DNA from: DMER64 sp049652385
Lineage (GTDB): Bacteria; Bacteroidota; Bacteroidia; Bacteroidales; UBA932
Assembly: GCA_049652385.1 (NCBI GenBank)
Contig: JBASDX010000008.1
Location: forward strand, 372,001-436,000
Direction of reading: 5' to 3'
Length of the DNA: 64,000 nucleotides
Below the pieces are notes generated by a model, which saw nothing but the letters and a program-made list of their open reading frames with translations, ran no database searches and was not told where the DNA came from. A program made the translations under genes and the position numbers. Position 1 is the stretch's first letter. Each line of letters starts with the position of its first letter. Shown here one piece after another: positions 41,988 to 51,523 of this stretch.

Positions 41988-42857
41988 TCATGAGGTTTTT
42001 GTGAAATGGAGCAGACTCCAGCCATCATTCTCTTTTTGTTCGTACAAGGCCAGCCCGTTGTTATGAGCCGCTTCTGCCAATGCCGGTACGTCTGGCGTAT
42101 AGAAACCACTTAGCAGCAAACGGCCGGTACCCGGTTCAAGACCTCGGGCCATGGTATCCATTTCGTCCACAAGCACGTTGCGGTGGATATTGGCCAGAAT
42201 GATTCCGTACCTGCTTTTTTGGATGGCAGCAGCACCCGCATGATGGACACGAATTTGTTGATCTACTTTGTTTAACGTAGCGTTTTCCTTGCAGGAACGA
42301 ACGCTTTGGATGTTCGTATCCAGAGCATGTACGGGAGCAGCTGCTCCCATTTTTGCGGCCAATATGGCTAAGATGCCCGTACCGGTTCCAAAATCCAATA
42401 CGCGTTTGTTTTTTATCTCACCCGCCTGGTCCAGGGTCAACAAAGCCTCCATCATCATCAGTGTGGTGGGATGGTGTCCCGTACCAAAGGCTTGTTCCGG
42501 CTTGATGATCAGTTTATATACGACTTGAGGCCAGACCGGCACCATGGATCCGTTTTTGGGAGCGCGAACACTGCAACCTCTACCCGTTTCCAAAATGATG
42601 GGCTCAAAGCGCAGTTCCCAATCTGCATTCCAGTTTTTATAAGGGATGTAGGTCTTGGTGAAGTCCGTGATGCCGTATGTGTTCAGGATAACCCTAAGGT
42701 ACGTCTCGTTATAGACATTAACCGGGACATAAGCCGTCATTACGTTTTCTTCCGTTTGAAAGCCCTCGTAACCGATGGCATCCAGCTCTGCCACCAAAAT
42801 GCCTTCCGTTTCCTCTTGATGGGAATCAAGTGCTATGTTGACAGCTATATATTCCAT
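41988..42857 (-). CDS. prmA: ribosomal protein L11 methyltransferase
   Basis: 289-aa SAM-dependent methyltransferase that modifies ribosomal protein L11. Substrate domain 1-125, then PEQAFGTGHHPTTLMMMEAL, the SAM motif LDFGTGTGILAILAAKMGA, and motif IV GIILANIHRNVL (Asn-x-x replacing NPPY). Stop is 7 nt from mtgA; start 5 nt after the tpiA stop. Length is normal for the Bacteroidota form (about 280 aa). Confidence 0.94.
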   Translation of the reverse strand: MEYIAVNIALDSHQEETEGILVAELDAIGYEGFQTEENVMTAYVPVNVYNETYLRVILNTYGITDFTKTYIPYKNWNADWELRFEPIILETGRGCSVRAPKNGSMVPVWPQVVYKLIIKPEQAFGTGHHPTTLMMMEALLTLDQAGEIKNKRVLDFGTGTGILAILAAKMGAAAPVHALDTNIQSVRSCKENATLNKVDQQIRVHHAGAAAIQKSRYGIILANIHRNVLVDEMDTMARGLEPGTGRLLLSGFYTPDVPALAEAAHNNGLALYEQKENDGWSLLHFTKTS

Positions 42858-42862
42858 AATTT

Positions 42863-43621
42863 TTACTCAAACGCTTTGGCAACGGCCAGAAAATCGTTTG
42901 CCTTCAAGGAAGCTCCGCCAATGAGTCCACCGTCGATATCGGGCTGTGAAAACAGTTCTTTTGCGTTTGAGGGGTTGCAGCTGCCACCGTACAGGATGGG
43001 TGTCTTTTCTGTAGCACGGCCAAAGGTGCCGGCCAGGAACGAGCGGATGAAGGCGTGCATTTCCTGGGCTTGGTCAGAGGTGGCTGTTTTTCCCGTTCCA
43101 ATAGCCCATACGGGTTCATAGGCTATGATAATTTTTTCAAAGTCATCCTGTTGCAATTGGCCAATTACGTGTTTCAATTGAGAGGCCACTACCTGGAAAT
43201 GTTGGTTTGCTTCGCGTTCTTCCAACAGCTCTCCTACGCAAAAGATAGGTCTTAGACCGTTTGCAAGGGCCTGGCATAATTTATTCCATAGCGTTTCGTC
43301 GGTTTCCCCATAATACATACGTCGCTCTGAATGCCCCAGAATTACATAGGAGCAAGGAACGGAGGCCAGCATACCGGCCGATACTTCACCCGTATAGGCC
43401 CCTTTAGCCTCTTCTGCACAGTTTTGTGCAGCCAGGGCTATACGGCTTTGTCCTTCCAGGAGTTGTGCAATAGGGTAAAGATGTGTAAAGGGAGGGGCTA
43501 AAATGACTTGAACACGTTCCGGAATCTGAGCGGCGCCCGCTAAAACTTCACGTGCCAATTGTACCCCTTCTGCAACGGAAGTATTCATTTTCCAGTTTCC
43601 TGCCACTATTTTTTCTCTCAT
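42863..43621 (-). CDS. tpiA: triosephosphate isomerase
   Basis: 252-aa (beta/alpha)8 enzyme that interconverts glyceraldehyde 3-phosphate and dihydroxyacetone phosphate. Catalytic residues: GNWKMN Lys near residue 11, GHSERR His at about 98, the IAYEPVWAIGTG Glu motif and the loop YGGSCNPSNA. First gene of tpiA-prmA-mtgA. The ATG is 4 nt after a TACCTTTG box, predicting a leaderless transcript. Confidence 0.97.
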   Translation of the reverse strand: MREKIVAGNWKMNTSVAEGVQLAREVLAGAAQIPERVQVILAPPFTHLYPIAQLLEGQSRIALAAQNCAEEAKGAYTGEVSAGMLASVPCSYVILGHSERRMYYGETDETLWNKLCQALANGLRPIFCVGELLEEREANQHFQVVASQLKHVIGQLQQDDFEKIIIAYEPVWAIGTGKTATSDQAQEMHAFIRSFLAGTFGRATEKTPILYGGSCNPSNAKELFSQPDIDGGLIGGASLKANDFLAVAKAFE

Positions 43622-43625
43622 GGTG

Positions 43626-43633
43626 CAAAGGTA
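43626..43633 (-). promoter_or_regulatory. -7 box of tpiA operon
   Basis: TACCTTTG on the minus strand, exact match, 4 nt before the tpiA ATG. Confidence 0.6.
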
Positions 43634-43665
43634 AGAAAAGGATTGGTTTTTTGGCGATTAATACC

Positions 43666-43673
43666 TACTTTTG
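43666..43673 (+). promoter_or_regulatory. promoter of tig-clpP-clpX
   Basis: TACTTTTG, exact TAnnTTTG match, with TTGG 19 nt upstream in the -33 position; 23 nt before the tig ATG. Confidence 0.6.
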
Positions 43674-43696
43674 CAGCCCTTTATAAGAACAAAGTT

Positions 43697-44992
43697 ATGA
43701 ATATCACGAAGAAACAAATTGACGATTTATCCCTGCAGGTAATGGTATCGGTAGAAGAGGCAGATTATGGTGAAAAAGTCAGAAAAGCCTTGCAAGACAT
43801 ACGCAAAAACCTGGACCTGAAAGGATTTAGAAAAGGAATGGTACCCTTGGGCCTGGTACAGAAAATGTACGGTAAGTCCACCTTGCTGGAACAGGTGCAA
43901 AAGCTGGTGTCTGATGCATTGAATGATTATATGGAAAAAGAGGCCATCCATATTATTGGTGAGCCTTTGGGATCGGAAGAGCAACAGCCGTCTGACTGGG
44001 ACAACGACAAGGAATTTTCTTTTTCTTTTGACCTTATGCTGGCACCACAGGTGAACGTTACCCTGGGAAAAGATGTGCATATGCCTTACATGCGTAAGAA
44101 AGTGACGGATAAACAGGTAGAAGAATATAGAAAAGGTTTGCTGGACCAATACGGTACCATGCAGGATGTTGAAAAAACAGAGAAAGAAGATTTCTTGAAA
44201 GTAGACGTGCTGCAAGGGGAAAATTTGGTTGAAAACACGTATTTGAATTTGAAAACGGTTGACAAATTGAAAGATAAAAAACCGTTCATTGGTAAAACTG
44301 TTGGCGAAAGCGTAGCAGCGGATGTTTCTGTGCTGCTGCCCAAAGAAGCTGACCGGGTGGCTTTATTCCAGGCTAAACCGGAAGAATGGAAAGAGCCTGA
44401 GGATCCTGTATTTACCTTTACGATTAAGGAAATTAAAAGGTTTGTACCGGCAGAAGAAAACCAGCAGTTGTATGACAAACTGTACGGTCCAGGTACCGTG
44501 ATTTCAGCAGAGGCGTTTGTAGAAAAAATAAAAGAACAACTGGAAAGAAACAATCTTGGAGAAAGTGATTACCAGTTTGCACAGGAAGTAAGAAAAAGGC
44601 TTGTGGAGCAAGCCGGTATCCGGCTGCCGGAAAATTTGTTAAAGCGTTGGCTGTATGAGGGGAATGAAGGCAAGTTCACCATGGAGCAAATAGAAAAAGA
44701 TTTCCCGGCTTTTTTGGAAGATTTTCGCTGGCAGCTGGTCAGGGGTGCCGTTATGAAGCAAGGAGATTTGAAGGTAGAAAAAGAAGATATGATGGAAAGC
44801 GCCATGGTTATGGCACGGTACCAATTTGCCATGTACGGTCTTACGAATGTTTCCGATGAACATTTGGTGACATTTGCCGAAAGCATGCTGGGTAATGAAA
44901 AGGAAGCCAGAAACCTCTACGAACGGGCAGAAGAGAACAAAGTTATTTCGTATATTCGCGAAAACGTAACTTTAGATTTTAAAGAAGCATAA
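43697..44992 (+). CDS. tig: trigger factor chaperone
   Basis: 431-aa ribosome-associated chaperone. The N-terminal domain carries GFRKGMVPLGLVQKMYGKS, the ribosome-docking signature with the usual GFRxGxxP. A PPIase-like domain follows at about 150-245 and is divergent, as common in Bacteroidota; the C-terminal helical arms run to KVISYIRENVTLDFKEA. The start is the ATG at 43697 after the promoter at 43666; an open frame upstream is not coding. It leads the tig-clpP-clpX operon (3 nt to clpP). Confidence 0.93.
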   Translation: MNITKKQIDDLSLQVMVSVEEADYGEKVRKALQDIRKNLDLKGFRKGMVPLGLVQKMYGKSTLLEQVQKLVSDALNDYMEKEAIHIIGEPLGSEEQQPSDWDNDKEFSFSFDLMLAPQVNVTLGKDVHMPYMRKKVTDKQVEEYRKGLLDQYGTMQDVEKTEKEDFLKVDVLQGENLVENTYLNLKTVDKLKDKKPFIGKTVGESVAADVSVLLPKEADRVALFQAKPEEWKEPEDPVFTFTIKEIKRFVPAEENQQLYDKLYGPGTVISAEAFVEKIKEQLERNNLGESDYQFAQEVRKRLVEQAGIRLPENLLKRWLYEGNEGKFTMEQIEKDFPAFLEDFRWQLVRGAVMKQGDLKVEKEDMMESAMVMARYQFAMYGLTNVSDEHLVTFAESMLGNEKEARNLYERAEENKVISYIRENVTLDFKEA

Positions 44993-44995
44993 ACA

Positions 44996-45673
44996 ATGAC
45001 TGAATTTGAAAAATACGCCATGCGGCATATGGGCATCAGCAGCCTGAGCCTGCACAGGTACATGTCTATGTACGGAAGCCCGCAAGATTCCATAACGCCT
45101 TACATTATCGAAGAAAGAAAACTGAATGTAGCACAGATGGACGTATTCAGCCGGTTGATGATGGATCGTATTTTATTTTTGGGCGTTCCCATAGTTGATC
45201 AAGTGGCTAACATAGTACAGGCACAGCTTCTGTTCCTGGACTCTGTTGACCCGGGGAAAGATATACAGTTGTATATCAACTCTCCCGGAGGATCTGTGAC
45301 GGCCGGTTTGGGGATTTACGATACCATGCAATTGGTGCATTCAGATGTGGCTACCATATGCACGGGACAAGCTGCCTCTATGGCAGCAGTACTGCTGGCC
45401 TCGGGAACTGCCGGAAAACGTTCGGCGCTGCCGCATGCACGGGTGATGATCCACCAGCCTGTAGGAGGTGTGGAAGGGCAAGCGGCCGATATGGCTATTG
45501 CCGTTAAGGAGATTCTGGAACTGCAGGAGCAGTTGTACCAGGTATTATCTGAACATACAGGAAAATCCCTGGATCAAATCAGAAAAGATGCAGACAGGGA
45601 TTTCTGGATGCGTGCTTCGGATGCCGTTTCTTACGGTATCATAGACGAAGTTCTGAAAAAATCAAAGAAGTAA
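44996..45673 (+). CDS. clpP: ATP-dependent Clp protease proteolytic subunit
   Basis: 225-aa serine protease that forms a 14-mer barrel. Catalytic triad: Ser in TGQAASMAAVLLASG, His in MIHQPVGG, Asp in DADRDFWMRA. It has an N-terminal extension of about 30 residues (MRHMGISSLSLHRYMSMYG) before the usual core, typical for Bacteroidota. Works with ClpX, whose ATG overlaps its stop (TAATG). Confidence 0.97.
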   Translation: MTEFEKYAMRHMGISSLSLHRYMSMYGSPQDSITPYIIEERKLNVAQMDVFSRLMMDRILFLGVPIVDQVANIVQAQLLFLDSVDPGKDIQLYINSPGGSVTAGLGIYDTMQLVHSDVATICTGQAASMAAVLLASGTAGKRSALPHARVMIHQPVGGVEGQAADMAIAVKEILELQEQLYQVLSEHTGKSLDQIRKDADRDFWMRASDAVSYGIIDEVLKKSKK

Positions 45674-46929
45674 TGCAGAAAAAGCCGCTTGACACAGACC
45701 GGTGTTCTTTTTGTGGCAGATCCAATGAAGAAACGGGTATGCTCATTACCGGGTTACATGCTTCAATCTGCGAGGATTGTCTGGAAGATGCATCGGCAGT
45801 ACTGGACGAAATGTACGGAATACCCGGAAGAACAGGTAAAGGTTCCGGAACGGAACAAGATGCCGGGTACGCAGCCTGGAGTATGACTCCTGAACAAATC
45901 CACGCTTATTTGGATCAGTATGTCATTGGCCAGGAACAGGCTAAAAAATTTCTTTCTGTGGCTGTTTACAACCATTATAAAAGAATTCGCACAGCAGGAG
46001 CCTGGGGAGAAAACAACGATGTAGAGATTGATAAATCAAACGTATTGCTGGTGGGCCCTACAGGTACAGGCAAGACATTGATGGCCAACACCATTGCCAG
46101 AATGCTGAACGTACCGTTTGCTATTGTGGATGCTACGGTGCTTACGGAAGCCGGATATGTGGGGGAAGACGTGGAGAGCATCCTTACGCGGTTGCTGCAA
46201 TCGGCAGATTACAATGTGCAAAGGGCTGAACAAGGCATTGTTTTCATCGATGAAATTGATAAAATTGCGCGTAAAAGCGACAATCCTTCCATCACCAGGG
46301 ATGTTTCGGGAGAAGGTGTACAACAGGCTATGCTCAAATTGCTGGAAGGAACGGTTGTCAACGTACCGCCGCAGGGAGGACGTAAGCATCCGGAACAAAA
46401 AATGATTGCCGTCAACACAAAAAATATCTTGTTCATTTGTGGAGGGGCTTTTGAAGGGATTGAGCGGAAAATAGCACAACGTTTGAATACGCAGGTAGTG
46501 GGGTACGGTCAGGCAGAAAAGAGGGGGAAGATAGATATGAACAATCTGATCAGTTATGTAACGCCGCAAGATTTAAGGGCTTACGGATTGATTCCGGAAA
46601 TTGTAGGCCGTTTACCCGTTGTAACATATGTTAACCAATTGGATAAAAAGACGTTGAAGTCCATATTGACGGAACCCAAAAATGCATTGATCAAGCAATA
46701 CAAATACCTTTTTGCATTGGACGGTATAAAATTGACAGTACCGGAAGAGGTATTGGATTATATCACAGATACGGCTTACAATCTGAAGATGGGTGCAAGG
46801 GGATTACGTTCTTTGTGTGAGGCCATCATGGTAGATGCCATGTATGCGGCTCCTTCTTCCGGAAAAAAGAGCCTGCGCATAACGCTGCCCTACGCCAAAA
46901 AGCGTGTGGAAAGAATGAATACAATCTAA
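45673..46929 (+). CDS. clpX: ClpX unfoldase
   Basis: 418-aa AAA+ unfoldase for ClpP. N-terminal zinc finger C11, C14, C33, C36. Walker A LVGPTGTGKTLMA, Walker B VFIDEIDKIARK, GEGVQQAMLKLLEGT and a sensor-2/ GARGLRS end. The loop that contacts ClpP, IGF in E. coli, reads VGY here (NTQVVGYGQAEKRG). Start overlaps clpP by one base. Confidence 0.97.
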   Translation: MQKKPLDTDRCSFCGRSNEETGMLITGLHASICEDCLEDASAVLDEMYGIPGRTGKGSGTEQDAGYAAWSMTPEQIHAYLDQYVIGQEQAKKFLSVAVYNHYKRIRTAGAWGENNDVEIDKSNVLLVGPTGTGKTLMANTIARMLNVPFAIVDATVLTEAGYVGEDVESILTRLLQSADYNVQRAEQGIVFIDEIDKIARKSDNPSITRDVSGEGVQQAMLKLLEGTVVNVPPQGGRKHPEQKMIAVNTKNILFICGGAFEGIERKIAQRLNTQVVGYGQAEKRGKIDMNNLISYVTPQDLRAYGLIPEIVGRLPVVTYVNQLDKKTLKSILTEPKNALIKQYKYLFALDGIKLTVPEEVLDYITDTAYNLKMGARGLRSLCEAIMVDAMYAAPSSGKKSLRITLPYAKKRVERMNTI

Positions 46930-46943
46930 TAAAACAAGATACC

Positions 46944-48308
46944 ATGAGCGAAATCAAAGATTTTATCAACAACAATTCGGACCGTTTTTTAGAAGAATTA
47001 TTCACATTGCTGCGCATCCCATCTGTCAGTTCCCAGCAGGAACATGCGGAGGATATGCAGGTATGTGCACAAAAATATGCCGAATTCCTGACGCTTGCAG
47101 GAGCGGACAACGCACAAGTATATCCTACAAAAGGCCATCCTGTAGTGTATGCAGAAAAGATCACAGACCCGGACAAGCCTACGGTTTTGGTATACGGACA
47201 TTATGATGTGCAGCCTGAAGATCCGATTGAATTGTGGGATTCGCCGCCCTATGAACCGGAAATCCGTAACGGCGCCATTTACGCAAGAGGTGCCAATGAC
47301 GATAAAGGACAATCGTTTATGCACGTAAAGGCTTTTGAATATTATATGTCCCGTAACGCATTGCCTTGCAACGTGAAATTTTTGATTGAAGGGGAAGAAG
47401 AAATCGGATCGCCTTCTCTGGGTGCCTGGGCAGAAGAGCATAAAGATTTGCTGGCTTGTGATGTCATTTTGGTATCAGATACTACCATGATTAACGAGGA
47501 TGTACCATCCATTACAACAGGTATGAGAGGCTTGGCTTATATGGAGGTTAAAGTGACGGGACCGGACAAAGATTTGCATTCCGGACATTACGGCGGTGCC
47601 GTGGCCAATCCCATTAACGTACTGTGCGGCATGATTGATAAGCTGATAGATGAAAAAGGCAGGATTACCATTCCCGGTTTTTACGATAAGGTGGTAGCCT
47701 TGACTACAGAAGAAAGAGCCATGTTGGGCCGTGCCCCTTTTGATGAACAAGAATACATGGATTCTATTGGAGTCAAGGGCTTAACCGGAGAAGAAGGATT
47801 CACTACCATGGAAAGAACGGGCATCAGGCCTTGTTTGGACGTAAACGGCATTATGGGCGGTTATACGGGAGAAGGAGCCAAAACAGTGCTTCCTTCTTAC
47901 GCTACGGCAAAAATTTCCATGCGTATTGTTCCCAACCAAAACCACAAAGAGATAGCGCAATTGTTTGCTGACTATTTCCCAACGCTGGCACCGGAAGGAG
48001 TAACGGTAGAGGTAACGGAACATCATGGCGGTCAAGGCTTTTTGGCTCCCATCACATCCGATGTATACAAGGCGGCTGCCCGTGCGGTGGAAGAGGTCTA
48101 CGGCATAGAGCCGGTACCCAGCCGGGGAGGAGGCAGTATTCCTATCCTGGCCAAGCTGGAAGACGTATTGCAGGCCCCTCCGCTTCTTATGGGATTTGGT
48201 CTGGAGCGGGATACCATTCATTCACCCAATGAGAGTTACCTGTTGAGCCAATTCTATAAGGGCATTGAGTCCATCATATTGTTCTATAAGTATTACACTG
48301 AAAATTAA
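46944..48308 (+). CDS. M20 family dipeptidase
   Basis: 454-aa metallopeptidase of the M20/carnosinase-like branch. Metal ligands: YGHYDVQPED (His, Asp), ARGANDDKGQ (Asp), IEGEEEIGSPS (catalytic Glu and metal Glu), SDTT, and a late His in ERDTIHSPNES. Hydrolyses dipeptides in the cytoplasm. It follows clpX by 14 nt and may be read through from that operon. The M14 gene follows by 5 nt. Confidence 0.93.
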   Translation: MSEIKDFINNNSDRFLEELFTLLRIPSVSSQQEHAEDMQVCAQKYAEFLTLAGADNAQVYPTKGHPVVYAEKITDPDKPTVLVYGHYDVQPEDPIELWDSPPYEPEIRNGAIYARGANDDKGQSFMHVKAFEYYMSRNALPCNVKFLIEGEEEIGSPSLGAWAEEHKDLLACDVILVSDTTMINEDVPSITTGMRGLAYMEVKVTGPDKDLHSGHYGGAVANPINVLCGMIDKLIDEKGRITIPGFYDKVVALTTEERAMLGRAPFDEQEYMDSIGVKGLTGEEGFTTMERTGIRPCLDVNGIMGGYTGEGAKTVLPSYATAKISMRIVPNQNHKEIAQLFADYFPTLAPEGVTVEVTEHHGGQGFLAPITSDVYKAAARAVEEVYGIEPVPSRGGGSIPILAKLEDVLQAPPLLMGFGLERDTIHSPNESYLLSQFYKGIESIILFYKYYTEN

Positions 48309-48313
48309 CTGTC

Positions 48314-49741
48314 ATGAAAGTGCTGGTATTTTTCCTTTTTCTTGCAGGTTTTTTGCAAGAGGGGGATCCTATTCGTTTTTCAGCCAATTTTGATTCCGGA
48401 TGCCTGGGTGAGGTAACGTTGATAGATGCTGTATGGGTACGTCCATCACTTACGGACTCAGTGCTGCACGTGTCGTATGATATCATTTCCCGTTCCGACC
48501 CGGACAATCCGGCCAACCCTGATTTACCGCCCAGTGGCCGTTGGTTTTATTTTTTGATGGAAAACACAAAAGGAAAACACGTATATCTGAATTTTAAGAA
48601 TACCGACCCCAAGCGTGCTGTGTACTCCTATGACGGAGAAGTGTTTCACAGGTTTGCGCCGCACCAGGCTTCTATGCGCAAGGTATCGGCTTGTTTTGAA
48701 CACGATTCTGTATACGTGGCGTATTTTGTGCCTTACGGATGGGAGCATCTGCAAGAGCAACTGCTCCGATGGACGGATAAACCCTACGTAACGATGGACA
48801 CCTTGGGTTACAGTATGATGGGCCTGCCTATACAAATGTTGACCGTTACAGATTTGACCGTTCCTGATAAAGAAAAAAATACCGTATGGATGCATGCCCG
48901 GGTTCACCCGAGTGAAACGCCGGCCAATTGGCAATTGGAAGGATTTTTAGACAAATTAACGGAAGACACTCCGCAAGCGGCGGCGTACCGCAGCCGGGGT
49001 ATTTTCTACATAGTGCCGTTTACCAATCCCGATGGCGTGTACGGAGGCTATTCCCGCTCCAACGCCCGCGGTATCAACCAGGAAATCAACTGGGATCATC
49101 CCGATTCCATTACCTCCGCAGAGGTAGATGCGTTGCGTACCCGCATGGATGTATTGTCCAAAGAGCATCCTTTTGATCTGGTGCTGAACATGCATGCGCA
49201 GTCCGACGATAAAATAAGCTACTACATCCACACAGAAGAATCGACCAACGCTGCGTATCACGCCCGAGCCATGCGGCTGGCGTATCTGACCACAGACGAT
49301 AATCCGTACTTTTTCCCCGAAGACATGTTTTATTCATCTCCGGCACCGCGTTACGTAGAAGGATGGATGTGGAACAGGACACGGGGAGAGACTTTGGCGC
49401 TGACCATAGAAATGCCGTATTCCTTTTACAACAACAATCCTGAAAAGGAATGGGTTACAACGCAATCACTGAAAGAAAACGGGGTATTTATGCTTCGTGC
49501 CGTTTCCGATTATCTGCAATGGGACATTCCGGGCAGGCATCTGATAGAAGGTACAATCCGCAAAAACAAGACGGTTTATCGTTATCCTGCGTTGCCTGCA
49601 GGTGTTTATAACCTGTACATTTGGGAGGATGCCTGGGTGTTGTACGATACGTTTGAACAGAAACGCACAGCGGGCTTCCGTTATGTCATTCGTTCGGACG
49701 CAAACATCTACAGAGGCCCTTTGCGCGTGAGTCTTTTGTAA
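48314..49741 (+). CDS. exported M14 zinc carboxypeptidase
   Basis: 475-aa metallocarboxypeptidase with a short signal (residues 1-16). An N-terminal beta-domain (30-150) of the cytosolic-carboxypeptidase type precedes the catalytic domain. Zinc ligands: HARVHPSET (His, Glu) and, later, NMHAQSDDK (His). FTNPDGVYGGYSRSNARGINQE is the family substrate segment; IEMPYSFYNNN holds the catalytic Glu region. Releases C-terminal amino acids. Together with the dipeptidase upstream it fits peptide feeding. Confidence 0.87.
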   Translation: MKVLVFFLFLAGFLQEGDPIRFSANFDSGCLGEVTLIDAVWVRPSLTDSVLHVSYDIISRSDPDNPANPDLPPSGRWFYFLMENTKGKHVYLNFKNTDPKRAVYSYDGEVFHRFAPHQASMRKVSACFEHDSVYVAYFVPYGWEHLQEQLLRWTDKPYVTMDTLGYSMMGLPIQMLTVTDLTVPDKEKNTVWMHARVHPSETPANWQLEGFLDKLTEDTPQAAAYRSRGIFYIVPFTNPDGVYGGYSRSNARGINQEINWDHPDSITSAEVDALRTRMDVLSKEHPFDLVLNMHAQSDDKISYYIHTEESTNAAYHARAMRLAYLTTDDNPYFFPEDMFYSSPAPRYVEGWMWNRTRGETLALTIEMPYSFYNNNPEKEWVTTQSLKENGVFMLRAVSDYLQWDIPGRHLIEGTIRKNKTVYRYPALPAGVYNLYIWEDAWVLYDTFEQKRTAGFRYVIRSDANIYRGPLRVSLL

Positions 49742-49752
49742 GAGAAGGTGCT

Positions 49753-51288
49753 TTATTTAGCGTAATTGACGGCACGGGTTTCACGGATGACCGTGATTTT
49801 CACCTGGCCGGGATAGACCATCTCGTCTTGTATTTTTTTGGCTATGTCCTGGGAAAGCAATTCGGCTTCCTGATCGCTTACTTTTTCCGATCCCACAATG
49901 ACACGCAATTCCCTGCCGGCTTGTATGGCATACGTCTTTGTCACGCCCGGGTAGGAGAGGGCCAAATCTTCCATGCCTTTCAGGCGTTTGATATACGATT
50001 CTATCACTTCCCTGCGGGCTCCCGGACGTGCTCCGGAGATAGCGTCTCCTACCAAAACAAGCGGTGCCAGGAGAGAAGTCATTTCTGTTTCTTCATGATG
50101 GGCTCCAATGGCATTGCATACTTCCGGCCTTTCTTTGTATTTCTCTGCCAGACGCATACCTAAAATGGCATGGGGCAATTCCGGGTCTTCGTCAGAAACT
50201 TTGCCGATATCGTGCAACAGACCGGCCCTTTTGGCCAATTTGGCATTGAGCCCCAATTCTGCTGCCATGATGGAGCAGAAATTGGCCACCTCTCTGGAAT
50301 GCTGCAACAAGTTTTGTCCGTAGGAAGAGCGATACTTCATTTTGCCCACCATACGTACCAATTCTGCATGTAACCCATGAATACCCAAATCTATGCACGT
50401 ACGTTTTCCCGTTTCTACAATTTCTTCTTCCAGTTGTTTCTGGATTTTTGCGACTACTTCTTCTATACGTGCCGGGTGGATACGTCCGTCGGTTACCAGT
50501 TGATGAAGGGCCAAACGGGCCACTTCCCTGCGTACGGGATCAAAAGCTGAAAGGAGAATGGCTTCCGGGGTATCGTCCACCACAATTTCAACACCTGTGG
50601 CTGCTTCTAAAGCTCTGATATTCCGTCCTTCGCGGCCTATGATGCGTCCTTTGATTTCGTCACTTTCAATATTGAAGACCGTAACGGCGTTTTCTATGGC
50701 TGTTTCTGTAGCAACTCTCTGAATGGTATTTACGACAATTCTTTTGGCTTCTTTTCCCGCCGTAAGCCGGGCTTCGTCCATAACTTCGCTTATGTAGGAC
50801 ATAGCCTGTACGCGGGCTTCTTCTTTCATGCTCTCCACCAGTTCCATTTTGGCTTCTTCGGCAGACATGCCGGCAATGCTTTCAATTTTTTCTATTTGCT
50901 GAAGCCGTAATTTTTCGTATTCTTCAACTTTCTTTTCTGCCAAATCTATTTGCGTAGCCAACGTTTCCCGCATGGTCGTTACTTCCTTCTGCTTGCGTTG
51001 GATTTCCGCATTGTTTTGGTTCATGGTAACTTCGCGTTGTTTCAACCGGTTTTCTATTTGGGCAATTTTGTTGTTTTTCTCTGTGAGTATCTGTTCGTGT
51101 TCTGCTTTTAATTGTAAAAATTTTTCTTTGGCCTGAAGGATTTTTTCTCTTTTTATGTTTTCTCCTTCCATTTCTGCCTCTCTAAGCAGGGTGCGGGATT
51201 TTTTCTTCAGGATGATGCCTCTGAAAAAGGCGTACCCGATTATAATCCCCACAACCAAGGCAATTGCTGCTGAAATATAGATGTCCAT
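49753..51288 (-). CDS. rny: ribonuclease Y
   Basis: 511-aa membrane-anchored endoribonuclease that starts mRNA decay. One N-terminal helix (6-24), a long coiled coil to about 195, a KH domain (DEIKGRIIGREGRNIRALEAATG), and an HD domain with KRAGLLHDIGKVSDE and GAHHEETE. Full length. On the same strand as zapA and the 6S RNA gene; the 235-bp gap upstream holds that RNA. Confidence 0.96.
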   Translation of the reverse strand: MDIYISAAIALVVGIIIGYAFFRGIILKKKSRTLLREAEMEGENIKREKILQAKEKFLQLKAEHEQILTEKNNKIAQIENRLKQREVTMNQNNAEIQRKQKEVTTMRETLATQIDLAEKKVEEYEKLRLQQIEKIESIAGMSAEEAKMELVESMKEEARVQAMSYISEVMDEARLTAGKEAKRIVVNTIQRVATETAIENAVTVFNIESDEIKGRIIGREGRNIRALEAATGVEIVVDDTPEAILLSAFDPVRREVARLALHQLVTDGRIHPARIEEVVAKIQKQLEEEIVETGKRTCIDLGIHGLHAELVRMVGKMKYRSSYGQNLLQHSREVANFCSIMAAELGLNAKLAKRAGLLHDIGKVSDEDPELPHAILGMRLAEKYKERPEVCNAIGAHHEETEMTSLLAPLVLVGDAISGARPGARREVIESYIKRLKGMEDLALSYPGVTKTYAIQAGRELRVIVGSEKVSDQEAELLSQDIAKKIQDEMVYPGQVKITVIRETRAVNYAK

Positions 51289-51323
51289 GGTAATTAGTAG
51301 TTGGTATATATAGTATTAAAAAA

Positions 51324-51517
51324 GACCCGTTATCATACCACTGTTTAGCAAAAACCCTGAATAGCAAGGTTTGGAGTTTCTGATTTTTGTCTCAAACTTC
51401 CCACGTCCCGTTTTTGGAATTCCCCGAAGGGTTACTAAGGGGCCTGTTTTTAACAGTCAGTTAACTCCTTAATTTTAAACGTGTTGAGTTTCGCAAAGAG
51501 ATGGTATGTAACGGGTC
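51324..51517 (-). ncRNA. ssrS: 6S-type RNA (6S-Flavo like)
   Basis: The ~194-nt stretch between zapA and rny folds into a long hairpin closed by its ends: GACCCGTTA-ATACCA at the 5' end pairs with TGGTAT-TAACGGGTC at the 3' end. It is followed by a U-run. The middle holds a UUCG-capped helix (CCC-UUCG-GGG) and an unpaired A/U-rich bulge that can mimic an open promoter. Position beside zapA and the closing stem fit 6S RNA, which binds RNA polymerase. Identified by eye from structure and synteny, not by a model search. Confidence 0.6.
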
Positions 51518-51523
51518 AGATTA

